In this document: positions 12,860 to 25,800 of the stretch, piece after piece
Numbering within the stretch: the stretch's first letter is position 1
How the letters are laid out: every line of letters begins with the position of its first letter
NCBI GenBank assembly: GCA_018398765.1
Contig: JAHBMJ010002020.1
Coordinates: 17,501 to 81,500 of the forward strand
Source: Chromera velia
Taxonomy: Eukaryota > Sar > Chromeraceae
Direction of reading: 5' to 3'
Length of the DNA stretch: 64,000 bases
Position numbers and translations under genes: made by a program
The notes under the pieces: generated by a model
Told to the model about the DNA's origin: nothing
Databases searched by the model: none
Seen by the model: only the letters and a program-made list of their open reading frames with translations

Positions 12860-14502
12860 CTCGTAGACGCTCTTTCGTTCTTGTTCTCCTTCTTCGATCG
12901 ATTGGTAGTGCCTGGCTCTTCTACTTCTGTGTTCAACTCAAAAGCGTCAAGAGAAAAAAGGCGAAGAATGTTCTGCTCTCTTGAATCAACACAGAATGAT
13001 CGCTTGCTCTGCTTGGGGCTCCAACCTTCGACAGCGAATTGGGTAATCGCCTTGACTCGATCTCTGCTCAGATCGAAAGCTATATACATATCAATCGTGT
13101 ACGTTTATCATTCCGATACACCCGCGCATGCACGCGGTCAGACATGCACAATAATTAACGATTTTTTTTTAAGGAGCCGAAATTAGCTGGTATAGCGCTC
13201 GTTTTCCCATTTCGTGCGCGGCCTTTTCATGGCGCAAAAAGTTCAGGGTAGTTCAGGGAGTAACAGATAGTGACAGGCCAAATTTAACCTATAGCATAGA
13301 CGGGGGAGAGGCGGCAACGTAGGCCCCCCGGGATGATGGAGACTGAGAGTAAAGTGAAAGACTCGGATCAACACAAAGAGAATATGTATGGGGAAAAAAG
13401 TATAAGGGGGGTTGGTCATATAAGGTATGTCGTATTTACCATATAGACAAAGACACATAAAAGTACATAGAGGCACACTTTAATAAATTAACATTTAAAA
13501 AAACGATGTTTAACCTTGGCAGACTTGGCTGCAGTTAGCTGCCTTAGCTGTACAGTGGCTGTACTTTGTTGTTATGTCAGGCCTCGGCAACCTTGCTCAC
13601 ACTTCAATGTGTTTTAACATGTTTTTTCCCTTATTCACCCCCCTTTAATATTTAGATTACAATTAATTACTATAACACGGTTATACGACATTGTTCACAT
13701 TGTTCTCTTCAAAAAAAAAAAATGTATGTTATCTGGAGTTAATTGGACTAGCAACTGGAGCAAAGCCTCAATTAATTTATGGGACAAACCAGTGAGTGAC
13801 GAAATGTGATTCACTGGCAATCTGCTTTGCACCAATTAAAACCTGCCGATAAAATGCATGGATTCTTCCTGACAGGATGAGCTGTGTTTGTTTCAAAACG
13901 ACTGCTTGTACTGGCCTTGTAGCATTAAGCTGGTTTTTTGTTTCTCTTTCCTTCTTCTCTCTCTCTCTCTCTCTCGCTCGCTCGCTCGCTCGCTCGCTCT
14001 CACACACAAACACACGCTCACTCTCTCGCTCTTCGTCAGTCTGCCAATGCTTTTCTCCATTCGTCTCTATCGAACCAAAAGTGAAGGCCTAATTGAGGCA
14101 GCACCACGGATCCATGCAGATTCACGTTCACGATAAAAAAGAGAAAGCATGAACGCATGCAAAACACATCAAAACGGGCACAAACGCATACCTGACATGT
14201 AAGAAATGAGAACATTTCACTTCCTCCACGTCTACCACTGGCGTGTAAAAAGACGGCCTGAAAAAAAGACGCGAGATGCAACGGAATTGCGCGGACATGC
14301 ATCCACTTAGTGCAGGGAGAAGCCCACTCTACCGACTATCGAAGCTTTGTGTCGGTCGATGAATTCACACAACTCGGCACTGCACTCGAAAGGCCTGCGT
14401 TGACGATAGGGCATCATAAATTCATTCCAAAAAAACACATGCATTCATGGCCTTCTTTCGAACCATCTGAAGGGTCACGTCTCTTCTCCTCTATGCACCC
14501 AC
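12860..14502. other. Non-coding stretch upstream of the ATPase gene, with small AT-rich island
   Basis: No gene recognised. The part next to 12859 should hold the 5' untranslated region and promoter of the ATPase. About 13440-13760 is AT-rich with homopolymer runs, and 13950-14010 is a CT/GCTC simple repeat. Confidence 0.5.
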
Positions 14503-15341
14503 TCACTGGTCACTGGTCACTCTTTCCACCGCACTCTCAAGCGCCTCTTCTTCCTCCTCGGAAAGAGGCAGAAGAGCATCATGTCTGACAGAGGGCGGCT
14601 GATCCCCGACAGAAGGACATCTCTCAGAAGGAGAGGGAACCAAAACGGCTCTGGCGCCACCTCCCTCCTTTTTGACCTTCTCTTCCATTGTTTGCTCTTC
14701 TCTTGCCTCTTCTTTCTTCTGCTCTTCTCTCGCCTCCTCTTTCTTCTGCTCTTCTCTCGCCTCTTCTTTCTTCTGCTCTTCTCTCCCCTCGTCTTCCTTC
14801 TGCTCTTCTCTCATATCTTCTTCTTCCTTCTGCTCTTTCGTGACCTCACCTTTATTCTTCTGATTTCCTCTGGAATCCTCTCCGTTCTGTTCTTTCCTCG
14901 CTTCCTCCTTTTCCCCTTCCTCTTCTCTCTCCTCCTTGTCTGCCGTCTGCTCTTCCCTCACTTCTTTGCTCTCCAGAAGACTCATCTGATTTTCCTGCCT
15001 GACACCCCCAGTCGGGAAGTGCAGAACCTGGCTGTTCTTTTCTTCTTCTTGGCGTTCCTCACCTTCAGCAGGCAGATCCGAACACGCGGAGCGACTGGGG
15101 CTTTGGGGGGGTCCTTTTTCTTCTCCTTGTCCTTCCCGTTCCACCTCCACCTCCTCACCGCTAGACTGCGAGGGTGCAGCGTGGCGGCACCGTTGCATCT
15201 CTGGATCCTCAAAGGCTTCTGTCTCTTCCTTCCCTTGCACCTCTCCGCGTTCCGAGAGGGACGAAGAGGAAGAGGAGGGACTCGAAAAAGAGGGCCCCTG
15301 CAAAAGGGCGCACTCAGCTGCACGCAGCACGCACACACACG

Positions 15342-15422
<81 letters not shown>

Positions 15423-17992
15423 GAAGAGGAGAGGTTGGACAGTTGCATTTGCAGATCGAAACAGAGAGCGAGGAGGATCACAGTGCTGCCTGACGTATGC
15501 CGGCCGGGAAAACCAAGGAAGGGCTCAGAAGAGAAGAAGAAAAGAGAACTCCTCGAAGACGGGTCGGGGAATGCGATCAGGAAGTTTGTGTTGGATGAGA
15601 ACCTCTCTCGATCGGTCGACCAGTCGCGGGAGAATCATCGAGCTGTACGCGTCAAAGAAGAATGGAACGACAGACGAGATTCATGTCATTCTTGAGAAAG
15701 CCAAGATGAAAGGAACGCGAATCCACCATCTTGATTCTGACAGAACCGACAAAAACAGGATGTTCTGCCTGACTGCCTGTCTGTCTGTAATTTTTTTTCT
15801 CCTTCTCTTCATCTCTTTCTCACTTGTTCCCTTGTCTTTCTGTCTGCGTCCGTCTTTTGTTCTTATTCTGACGTGAATCGAAAGAGAAATGCAGGGAACT
15901 TCCTCGAATCAAACACAACACCAAGGAATGGAGTGTCAAAGAAGAAGCAACCAAACAAAGAGAGAAAAAGAGCGACCGCAGGAGGGAAAACCCTTTATAG
16001 GGGCATAGACAAGGACTCAGACAGACCGACCGTTTGACTTCATCTCCCCCTCCACTCCTGTGGAGGCCGCGGTTTTCTTTTTCTTCTCTTCATTCATCTT
16101 CTCCCTCTCCTGCCTCTTCTCCCTTCTGTCTTTGATCACTGCACCGATCCACATGGCTAATTTCATTAGAATGGAGAACGAAGTGGACCCCACAGAAATC
16201 CAGAGAGAAAATTCCGAGCCAACAAGAGCCTCCCTGCCCACCGTGACCTGGACACACACGGTGACCAACTCCAGGAGGGAAAACAAAAACCCGTAGAGGG
16301 CCTGCTTCACCGGAGCGACTGATCCCCCCCTCTGCTCCACAGGGCGCCCTGCCACATGAATTCCCAGGAAGTCAATCGGGAGAAGTGCCAAAATGACCCA
16401 TCCAGAGTGTCTTCCAGGTCCTCTACCGAACAGCAAGACCTGGATGGCAACGCAAATGTCCGAAAAGGCATCGAGAAATCCCATACCGGCAGTGAAGGCC
16501 ATCTTCAGCCATCCCATGGATCTCTGAGTCACGACACAACCAGTCGCCTTACGCATCCACGACACCTCTTTTTCGTTCTCCCCTCTCTCTTTCTCACTCT
16601 CCTCAACCCCTGGCAACACAAACAAAGTGCGGACTCTGAACAAACGCCGGCGAACTGCTCCTGTTCGCTGAGCGATTTTTTCTCTTTCACTTGCCCATTT
16701 CATGATCCACTCACCAGAGAAGTCACGAGACATCACCAACAAAATCCCAGTGAAAGCAGAGAAGACACAAAAGAATGTCAAGTAAAGCTGCACGGCAAGC
16801 GGAGACGCAAAAGTACTGCTGTACTGTTCGGTCGCCTGGTTTTGCCTCTGCACCTGTGCCAGGACTGTGAACGGAATGGCGCTATCAACGAGCGCCCAAA
16901 CACCCCGAAAGTCGCCAGAAGATTCGTCAAGCCCCGAGAGTCTGAGGGCGTGCAGGCAGAGATGACCAGCCAGCCGATGGGTCGTCCCAGATTGGCGAGG
17001 GAGAGGTGAGTGAGCCAGGACTGAAGCTCGCCGAGGGCTTCTGCAGACGGAAGAGATGAGAAATGAGAAATAGGGACACGTGAGAAAGAGCACCGGGCAC
17101 ATAGACGCAACACCAGAAAAAGGACAGCATGGAGACAGGCAATCGTCTTGTGAAGCGGATTGAGGGGAGACAAGAGGAAGAAGGCTTGCATTTGAAGGGA
17201 AGATAATGTGATGCTATCTTCTTCCATCCGCGAGAGGGGGGATGAAGGTTCGAAGATTCGCGTCCCAATGTGAGTTCATTCATTCGTGTGTGCACAGTGT
17301 CCTTGCAAGTTCACCAGCTGACCCGGGTGCAAAAGAAGCCAGAGTCTTGGGGGCACGTAGGAGATCATCAGGATTGTGGACAGAATGATGCACACTCTCA
17401 AGGTGTCCCGCGGAAACCAAAGCAGCTCCACCCTCATGAGGGTCACGTGAAATCCGCGGTAGTAACGCTTTGTCTTATCCACTTCTCCTCCCATACCCTC
17501 TCGCTGGTCCGGAGACGTATTTCCTTCCCAGACAGCTGTCACTCCAGCCGTCTCCGCCGAAAAGCCCAGTTTCCTCTCCTCCGAACTCAAACGTCGGAGA
17601 GATCTCTGGAAAAGAAACGCTACATAGGCAGTCCATACACAAAAAAGGACAATCCCGAGTCGTACAAGCCCAAATGTGACCTGGGAGAAGACATGATTGG
17701 CCTTGAACTGGATATACAGAGCGGACTGCCACGCATACTCAACTGTCCGGAAAACCATGAAGAATATGAAGAACCAAGTCGTGGCTACGCTTCTCAGCAC
17801 CCAAGCCAAACACCCAGAGAACCCCAAAGCCATCACTAGACGACCCCACCAGGGCATGGGCCTGTCAATATCATCCACGAAAGCCCCGCTGTTCACAGCC
17901 TCAAGAGTTAACATGGAGCTCAGAACAAACAGAAGGCTCCCCCACACCCAGACTTGATACAAGTCCGACCTTCTCCGTATCACGCCCACCAT
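14503..17992 (-). CDS. Multi-pass membrane protein with Glu/Lys-rich C-terminal tail, unknown function
   Basis: Not recognised as a named family. Supported exons: 17992-17315 (226 codons, ATG start, donor GTGAAC), a long exon ending at 16031 whose 5' boundary (near 17040 or inside) is unresolved, and 15317-14503. The donor at 16031 and acceptor at 15317 both fit phase 1. Hydrophobic segments: about four in the first exon and about six in the second, including a helix with DAFSDIC and a C-terminal hairpin around 16100-16270. A positively charged stretch follows, then a tail of repeated KEEAREEQK-type units over about 150 residues that should be charged helix or coiled coil. An acceptor-like TTGTTCCAG sits just before the ATG, so a further 5' exon is possible. 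The stop may also be read through as a GTGAGT donor. Confidence 0.7.
15327..15431. repeat. (CA)n-(GA)n compound microsatellite beside a 3' splice site
   Basis: On the minus (sense) strand it reads CT repeats then GT repeats and ends about ten bases before the acceptor TGCAG of exon 15317-14503, acting as part of a roughly 710-nt intron. Confidence 0.9.
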
Positions 17993-18203
17993 CCTGGAAC
18001 AAAGAGACAGCCAAGCACATCAGCCACACGTTACATATAATGCTCAACTGGGCCATATGTAGAGCGTGAGTCTTCGAGAAGCGGCTGAAGGGGTCGAACT
18101 GGATCTGACGCAAGCAAGCTTGCGAACGGCCCCGGAAAGCAAGAAAAATGAGAACATGCAGGAGCTAGCAGGGAGACAGGAAGGGACGCTTCTTCTGCCA
18201 CTG

Positions 18204-20234
18204 TGCAGCCATGTGCAGCCCCTGTGGTCGAAAAAGAACTCGGGCAGACGCCATCTGTCAAGGACTTGTCTCTTCCACTGCAACAGCAGCTGCAGCAGCA
18301 GCAGCAGAATCAAGAAGGAGAAGGCTATGAAGAAGGAACAGGAGAAGACGAAACAGAAGGGGCGAAATCTGAAGACAGCCAGGCATCTCCCCGTTGTCTC
18401 TGCTCCATCCCGCCACTCAGCGCGTACTCACTGGAAAACCTGTGGGAGAAGGGGTGCAGATATCAGGTCACCGCCCTGTGTGCGCTCTCGTTTGTTGCGT
18501 TGCTTGCCGGGGCTGTTTCCCCCATCATCTTCGATTCATCTTCGTCACGGACTCCGAAAACCTCTCCGGTTCCGAACGGCAGTTAGCCATGTCAGTGGGC
18601 GTGTTGTGGCTTTTTGGCATACCAATCGAAGTATCAGAGTGGTTTTTGCCGATTTTCGAGTGCAAAGGTTGGGAGATTGGCGCCAGACTCTTGGGAGGCT
18701 TCGGAGGGGGTGCATTTGCCATTCTGAATTTTTACTTAACGCCGAGACGTACGCTTGTGTGGCGGTGATCACAGCGACCCACGCTGTGTCGATAGCCCAC
18801 ATCAGAGGGTTGGAACAACATATCCTCAACGAGAAGAGACGGAGACGGGAGGCAGCAGAGAACCATGAGAAGGTACGTGGGTCGATGGACAGAATTAAGT
18901 CGTGCACGGGGGGGGCGTTCATCATCTCCAAAACAATTGATTACTTTATCATGTCCTGTATGGATTTTTTCGGTCATCCACACCTCTGCATTGAATTTTC
19001 CACACACAGCAGGCAGGCCTTGGAGTGAAGGGCTGTCTGTCGTTGCTGCATTCGCATACACGTGGACAGGCTGGGATAGCGCGGACGCGACTTGACTGAT
19101 TGTTGGTACGAAAGAATGAAAAGATGCACTCACACGTGGACTGCGGAGGTAAATATGCACGATCACTGGCACAACAGAAGAGTCATCGGCGAGAGCCGCA
19201 TACAGAGCTGCCGGCCCAACAGACGGGTAGGAACCTTTAATTGTTTGTTTTTGCGGGACACCGTCCTTCCTCTGTTTGTTTTTTGAAATTCAATGATCCC
19301 CTCAGTTTGAGACAGAGACCAAGACAGACAAGCAAGGTGATTTGCATGAATTCGGCCCAAAAGTTTGGATGTGGCGATCCGAGTCTATCTCCCTTTGAGG
19401 TTCTTTCTGCATTTCTTTGCAGCAAATCGGATTCATTCCATATTCTTGATGATGCAATGTTCTACGTTGTACGATTGCAGTTGGGAAGAACTGAAGTCGA
19501 TTCTGCAGCGGGTGGGTGCACTGAGAATTTGATTCGCCTCGTGTCACCCAAACTCGCAAAGACTCCGCTGCACTGTGCTGTTCTCTGGTGGGTCCATCCG
19601 TCCGGTCTTTCTTCCTGTGCGGATTGCTTTTCTTCTTTCAATTGGAGCTTGATTAAGTTCCCTTTTTTTCCAGAGGCATCCTCGCTGTTTGTCTGAGCAT
19701 GAACGGCCGGTCAATGGAAAACGTCAGGGGCTTATGCGCAGTCAATCATGAGTGCATTTTGGAATACGGCAAAGAACGTATTGACGCGCCTCTTGCAAAC
19801 AATCCAGGGACTCGACAGTGCAACAAGGATCGATCATAGTTTTCGTCTGCCATGCGTTTCTCTGCAGGTGGGTGAGGATCATGTGGATGTTAGCTCGGAC
19901 ATTGCTGGAGGGTTCCTCTACCTAAACTCTCCCACGACTTTGACCAGAGAAGTCCAAGTTGGATTGGCCAGCGTCCTTCTGGTGTTCGGCATCGTCGACT
20001 TTTTCGTGTTTACGTTCCATCTACGTTTGCAATGGTGGGTCTCCGGTTGTGCAACTCTCAGTCTTCCTCTATCCGTCTCTATCTTTCTTTCTCTCTCCCT
20101 CTCTTTCTCCCCCTCTCTCTCACACTCTCTCTCACACTCTCTCTCGCTCTCTCTCTTGCTCTATTTCTTCCTTACCCTCTCCCTCTCTCGCTCTCTCGCT
20201 CTCGCTCTATTTCTTTCTTTCTCTCTTTCTTCCT

Positions 20235-20276
<42 letters not shown>

Positions 20277-21340
20277 CTCGCTCTCGAACTTTCCCTCGCG
20301 CTCTCGCTCTCGCTCTGTTTCTTCCTTACTCTCTCGGTCTCTCCCCCTCTCCCTCTCTCTCTTCTCTCTCTCTCTGTCTCTCAGTCTCTCTGTCTCTCTC
20401 ACCGTCGCTCTCTGCCCCCCCCGCCCCACGTCTTCTCCCCCCTTGTGCGTCCATCTTCAAATGCATTGTCGCTGTCGCATCTAGCATGATACGTCTCATG
20501 CATGCAACCTAGATTGCCTGACGCAGGAGGTCTCCCCCATTGTTAGTGTCACGGACGAGAGGCATCATGACATTGCATGTGCGTGCAGATCATTCGAGTG
20601 CGGAGAGCGCGCTGATTCACGGCGTGGGTTTAGTATGCGAGATCGTCATCCTTGTTATGATGGCGATTCTAACTGCTGGGGCCTGGGAGAAGTTACGTGA
20701 GAACAGTCTCGACTTGGGCCTTGCATGGGTGAACTTGGGCACGACTCTTTTCGGAATTCTTTTAACCTGTGTGGCGTTATACGTTAACTTGAAAGCGACC
20801 AGTGTCCGACATGCGTGGGTGACCAGCACAAAAAAAGTGACTGGTCTGGCGCGGTCTGTCCGGCCGATGACTGTGACCCTGTGGTTGTCTCCGACTGCTT
20901 CTCCAGCTCTGAAGGGTACGTTGAGGCAAGACAAAAGCGGTTTCAGTGTAAGGGAAGATATGGATAAAGAGAGAGGTGACAGTCACCCTGCAAGTGGTCC
21001 AAGTTGGTCTTCGGGCAGTGTGCAGGGGGAGGTGGCAGTGGAGGCGCTGCTTGAGACGGGAGAGACACATCCTGCCGGTGCCAGTGAGGCTGCCAGAGGA
21101 GCCGTTAGTCTTTCCTGCATTTTAGAGAAAGCCTCAGGAAGGGGTTTGCGTGATTCCTCTCACCTTACAGGTCAAGAGAGGGCAAGGAGCTTTCAGTCCT
21201 GGTCGGATTCCAAAACGGAAGCATGCAGGCTCCGCGTGTTATCCGGCGGAAATGTGGCAGAAGAAGACGTTGATCCTAGGTTTGAAAATGATGTGACGTC
21301 AAAACCTCACCATCCATCAACTTTTTTCATTATTTCCTGA
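18204..21340 (+). CDS. Multi-pass membrane protein, unknown function (5' exon missing)
   Basis: Not recognised. Well-supported exons: about 18204-18514, 18583-18709, 18775-18872 (introns of 68 and 65 nt; phases 0, 1, 0 close), then 19868-20038 and 20606-21340; one or more exons between 18873 and 19867 are likely but unresolved, for example around 19487-19590. The first exon has no ATG in frame and begins after an acceptor-like CTGTGCAG, so the start lies upstream. It encodes a glutamine run, an acidic stretch and a first helix ending LLAGA; exon 2 adds a helix with FGIPIEVSEW. The last exon carries a two-helix hairpin and a hydrophilic, Ser/Glu-rich tail of about 170 residues. The hairpin order resembles the C-terminal hairpin of the neighbouring minus-strand gene, suggesting distant paralogy. 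Confidence 0.65.
20083..20400. repeat. Long (CT)n-rich simple sequence in intron
   Basis: About 320 nt of TCTC with CGCT and TTCC interruptions, in the intron between exons 19868-20038 and 20606-21340. Open frames across it are low-complexity artefacts. Confidence 0.95.
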
Positions 21341-22800
21341 TACTACAGTCATCATCTTATAATGAAAAAACTGTGCGGATATATGAAAACGGCTAAGAAG
21401 GGTTGACAATAGCTGAAGTCCAAAAAGCTGATAGTGGCTTGGGGTTTGGCATCGCGGAATTTATGACTTAAACCCAAATCATTATCTAGATCATCATCAC
21501 TGTTAATATACAAATAGTATATTATTAAATATATTTATATGTCTTATTTCCTAGCTTATTTCAACCGTCACTTGAACCGTGTTAGTACGACAATCAGACA
21601 ATGTATATTCAAGCGGATACTTGACACTGGGCCGGCCTCAGCAATCCCTATATAACGATTATCGAATCCCCAAAATATAAATCTTAGTACCTTTTTTCCC
21701 AGATATCTAATCATATCCTTAGTACTATCTTATATTAAACAACGCGTAGAACTCATCGTCTTACTTACTTACTTAATTGTGGTTTACGCCAGAACCTCTG
21801 GAACTAGAGGTGAATAACAACCTAACTTAAATCAAATTAATCTAATTAATAAATCAAAATCTAGATCGACTGTATAAATTTAATCCCACAATTCCTGCGT
21901 TCAATCTGATCCTAGATCCGATCCTACCATCTTATCCTCTGCTAGATCCTCTGAATGACTCAAAGTCACTCAATTTCGCAATAAATGATTTATCAGATTT
22001 GATTTGAGTTGGTTGTTAAAACTCAATGAGTATAAAGCTAGTAGAATATATAGGTAACTTTTAAAACAGATTTCCCGTTTTTACTTCAAAAAATATATAA
22101 ATTTTTGATTGCATGATCCTAGGCGTATCACAAAAAAAATAATAATGATTAAAGCCAATTCTCGCTTTTTTTTTTTTTACGATGTTCGATGACAAACAAT
22201 GGTTGTTCAAGTGTTGCGTAACTGACCTCCCTGAATCTAATTACTACTTGAAACTTCAAGCCGCATTTTTGGATAAGCTTGAAAGTCCGTGTCGCAGACG
22301 CAGATCATTTACGGTATCTTGAAAGCCAAAGCTACATATCTGGACAGTGTCTTGACCGTCTACGCCACAAGCATAGACGGTCTCTTGAAAAACGATGCCA
22401 CAGATGGAGATCATCTTGATTATATTTTTTCAAGTGACACTTAGGTTCAGGGAGGTTGCGTAACTGTTGATTGGGTGCTGCACAACTGTTACTTAGGTGT
22501 TACACAAAAAAAAAGAAAAAAAAAATAATTAAAGCCAATTCTGGTTTACTTTTTTTTTTTCTTTTTTTTTACTGTGATACGCCTAGGCATGATCAAAGGA
22601 ATAAGTGTAAATGACTGATCTATAGTCACCCCTAGAGTGACCTACCTGCCGTGATACACTGACACATAAAAAGAAATCTATAAAAAAAATATTTTTGATA
22701 AAATAAAAATCGTTTAATAATAATGTATAACTTTAATTTTAACTAGTAGTAGAATTTTAAAAAAGTTTAACCTACCAGTTAACCTGCCTGTGTATAGAAT
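21341..22800. other. AT-rich intergenic island
   Basis: Strongly AT-rich with poly-A and poly-T runs and no coding signal. It contains the inverted-repeat element at 22111-22597. Confidence 0.7.
22111..22597. mobile_element. MITE-like element with terminal inverted repeats
   Basis: CCTAGGCGTATCACA at 22118-22132 recurs as its exact complement at 22573-22587, extended outwards by an imperfect TTG/CATGATC match, giving an element of about 490 bp without coding capacity. Inside both ends lies the same-orientation block ATTAAAGCCAATTCT (near 22148 and 22528), flanked by A and T homopolymers, so the ends combine inverted and direct repeats. The centre repeats TCTTGA-containing motifs around 22310-22425. 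Superfamily cannot be assigned; target-site duplication not clear. Confidence 0.6.
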
Positions 22801-25800
22801 ATATAAATCAATCAATCAAATGGGTACTAATGGGTACTAACTGCATACGTATGTATACTGCATAAATTGCAGCATAATAGTGTGCATATGTATTTTCAGT
22901 TGTTCTCACCGAAGCTTCAGTGCCTGGATCCGCTTTAGATCGGCCGCTCCAGCATGCATGCGGACCAAACATGCACAAATGACACATTGCCTGCAAACGA
23001 GCAAAGCTCACATGTTGCATGTATCTTTGAGTGATTCAAGGCTGCATGGTGGTAGGGCTGGTGGCACGCACCGGTCGTGGATCGATGACACCAACACAAA
23101 GAACTGAAGGGGGCCCAGCCGTGCAACAATACGGGCGTGCAGACACGCAACGATTCGCTGATGACGTTGCGTGCGCATGCGGTAGATGCACGTGCCGGGC
23201 CCTCCTCAAGCTCCTCGTCCGTCCATCGGTCCCCGAGCGCATCCATCCTCCCTTCACCCCGGCCAGACTCTCTCTTTCGTTCTGGCTGACCAAGCCCGTG
23301 GGTGACAGGCACGTTTGATCTTTTTCCCGATTCATGAAGACGTTATTCAGGCAGTCTGCAAGAAACTATGACTGTGCAGTGACGTGCTGAAAGACGGATG
23401 GAGAGTGACAGGCATGAGTGCATTGGAGGATTTCAACTAACTGACAAGAACACGCATGTAGGCAGACGCTCTGACATGAATCAACGACAAGTCGGCTTTA
23501 CATGGAAAACACAGTGAATAGATGAGTGCATGCACATTTATCGAGACGGGAAATCGATCGAAGCATAACGTACAAAGACCTCATACAATCATACAGAGAG
23601 GCACAGCCCTTTTTCTCTCTTTCTTTCTTGCTCTCTCCCCTCCATGAGTGAACGGACAGACACAGATGCACTCGAAAGAAAGACGGGGAACGCTCGCTCT
23701 CAATCGCAAGGTCCTCCCTCCCATTCCTCTTCGATCTGCCCTGGATTCGCTGTCAGGCAGTTACTCATTCAGAGAGTCAGTCAGTCAAGGAATTGATCAC
23801 GCCAAGGGTAGGTGAACACAAAGTACCCTCCCTGCCAGATTGATGCAGTCAGGCCAGTCAATCGTCCATGTGTGTTGATGTACAGACGAAGCTAGAAACT
23901 TCTTTCACGCAGATACGGCAAGCAGGCAGGCAGGGTGTCGGTCGGCCCTTCGTTCGTGTCTTTCGACATCCTGGTATCTCCTTCCTTCCTTCCTTTCCCG
24001 CCCGCCCGAAGGCGTTCATTTGCCTCGACTATTGCCGTGTTCTTCGGTCTTCTTGCCCACAAAATTCAGAAAGAGACACCCCTCCCTGTGCTGAAAGGGA
24101 AAGTCTGTAAAGACACCTTCTGGACCCGGTACGGCAAAGGTCATCGCGGTAATCCACTTGTAGACAGCCATGCAGACACGCAGACAGAAACAGAAAAGGG
24201 ATGCCTTGGAGGGACAGTCTGACTGTTTGTATCTTTGTCTTACTGATTGTGCATGTGCAATGTTGCTTCCTCCTTCCAAGATGCAGGCGAACAGAAAAAG
24301 AATTCAAACGATCACTCGGGCGATGAGGACGGACATTGAGTGATGACCGGCAGTGAATGAATACAGTGATGCTGTCCTCGTTCCCTTTCTGTGTGGAAAA
24401 ATTGAAAGTCGATCGATCGATCGGTTCTCACACACACACACACGTACACGCGTACACACACACAGCCTTTCAGTGGAAAAACAGAGAGAAAGAAAGCTTT
24501 TTCCCTTGCTCTGCGCCCCCTCGTGCATGCAAGCATGCAGGAGTGGGCGACACAAACGCACCCTTTGATTGTTCGAAGAAACTGGTGGTAAGGTCATGAA
24601 GTGTATGTACCTAAGTTTGATTGAACCCTTGGACAGAGAGAGACAGAGAGAAAAGAGAGGAATCAATGAATGAATGAATGGACGCAGGGAACGGACGTGT
24701 GTCGACTGCCTGGCTCATGCATGCACTTGGGCATCGAAGCAACGAACAACCAAGTTGTACAAGAGTTCGAGCAGAAAGAGAGGGAGGCAGCCTTTCAAGC
24801 CTCGTGCGTGCATGCAGTTGTTCGATTTTTCACCTTTTGCCCATCATCCCAGCTAACCAACTGATGAGCCAACCAGCGAAGGACGCTAAGAGAGGACAAG
24901 TCGCCACTCCTTCAAGGATGGCGTTTGCTTGCTAAATTCGTCAAGTTGGGTTGCCTTCCCTTCGAATGGCTATTTCTTTTCGTTTCCTCTTTTCTCATTT
25001 TTTCTGTCGAGTACCCTCCTTCCCTCTCCTTTTCTCCAGGAGGGAACGGAAAGGAAGCTCTGCATCATGGTGTGTTCCTGTCCCTTTCTTTTTCTCAATC
25101 TCACCTTTTCCTTCGCAGTCTCGCTTTTCTCTTCTTGACAGACATGCATGTGTCTTGTTCTTTTGCAGCACCGTCGAGCTGCACGCCGGCCGATTCTCAC
25201 ACAAGGTGACGCAACAACCACTTTTCGGATCAGGACGCTTTCGGGCATTTGCCCTTTCATCAGTTTCGCGTTCTCTTTCGATTTCTTTCTTTCGTTCTTT
25301 CCCCTTTTTCGAAAAGAGAGTCTCGCCCAGATCCGCGCTTGTGTTGCAATGAGAGTCAGCTGGTGCGCATGCTTATGGTCGTTCAGATTGACAGAAACGG
25401 TGGAAAGGAAAAACAAGGCCAGGTTGTCAGTCCTGAGAAAAGGGATGAGCCGAAACAGAGAGAGCGGGAGGGAACACACATACACTCATTCGCTCTTCTT
25501 GTTGCCCCTGTTCACTTTTCCATTCACTCACACATCTCTGCGTCGCATCCGCCTGCTTCCCATTCATTCATCCATCCATCCATCCATCCATCTATTCATC
25601 GATCCGGTCGGCAGGGCACTCGATCGGTCGGTCGGTCGGGAAGTCAAATGGTTCTCTTTTTCTTTTCTTATCCATCTACGATAACAAATCTTTCTCATTC
25701 CTTCACTCGCTTTCGATCAGTGTGCTCTTTCCCGCCTCAAGACTGTCCACCTGCTCACTGCATGCTCCGCTTTTCGTTTCTTTTTTCCCTTCCCCTTTTC

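Noticed and set aside
14581-15876. Plus-strand open frame of 431 codons
   Set aside because: It is the complement of the Glu/Lys-rich tail exon of the minus-strand membrane gene, then runs through CA/GA microsatellite. Composition is Leu/Phe/Ser and then Arg/Glu artefact, while the minus strand joins in phase to the upstream exon.
19748-20512. Plus-strand open frame across the CT-rich block
   Set aside because: Its second half is pure Ser/Leu/Pro from CT repeats. Only 19868-20038 looks coding and it ends at a donor.
22808-23335. Overlapping frames of 70-125 codons on both strands
   Set aside because: No motif, no splice continuity, and both strands equally open.
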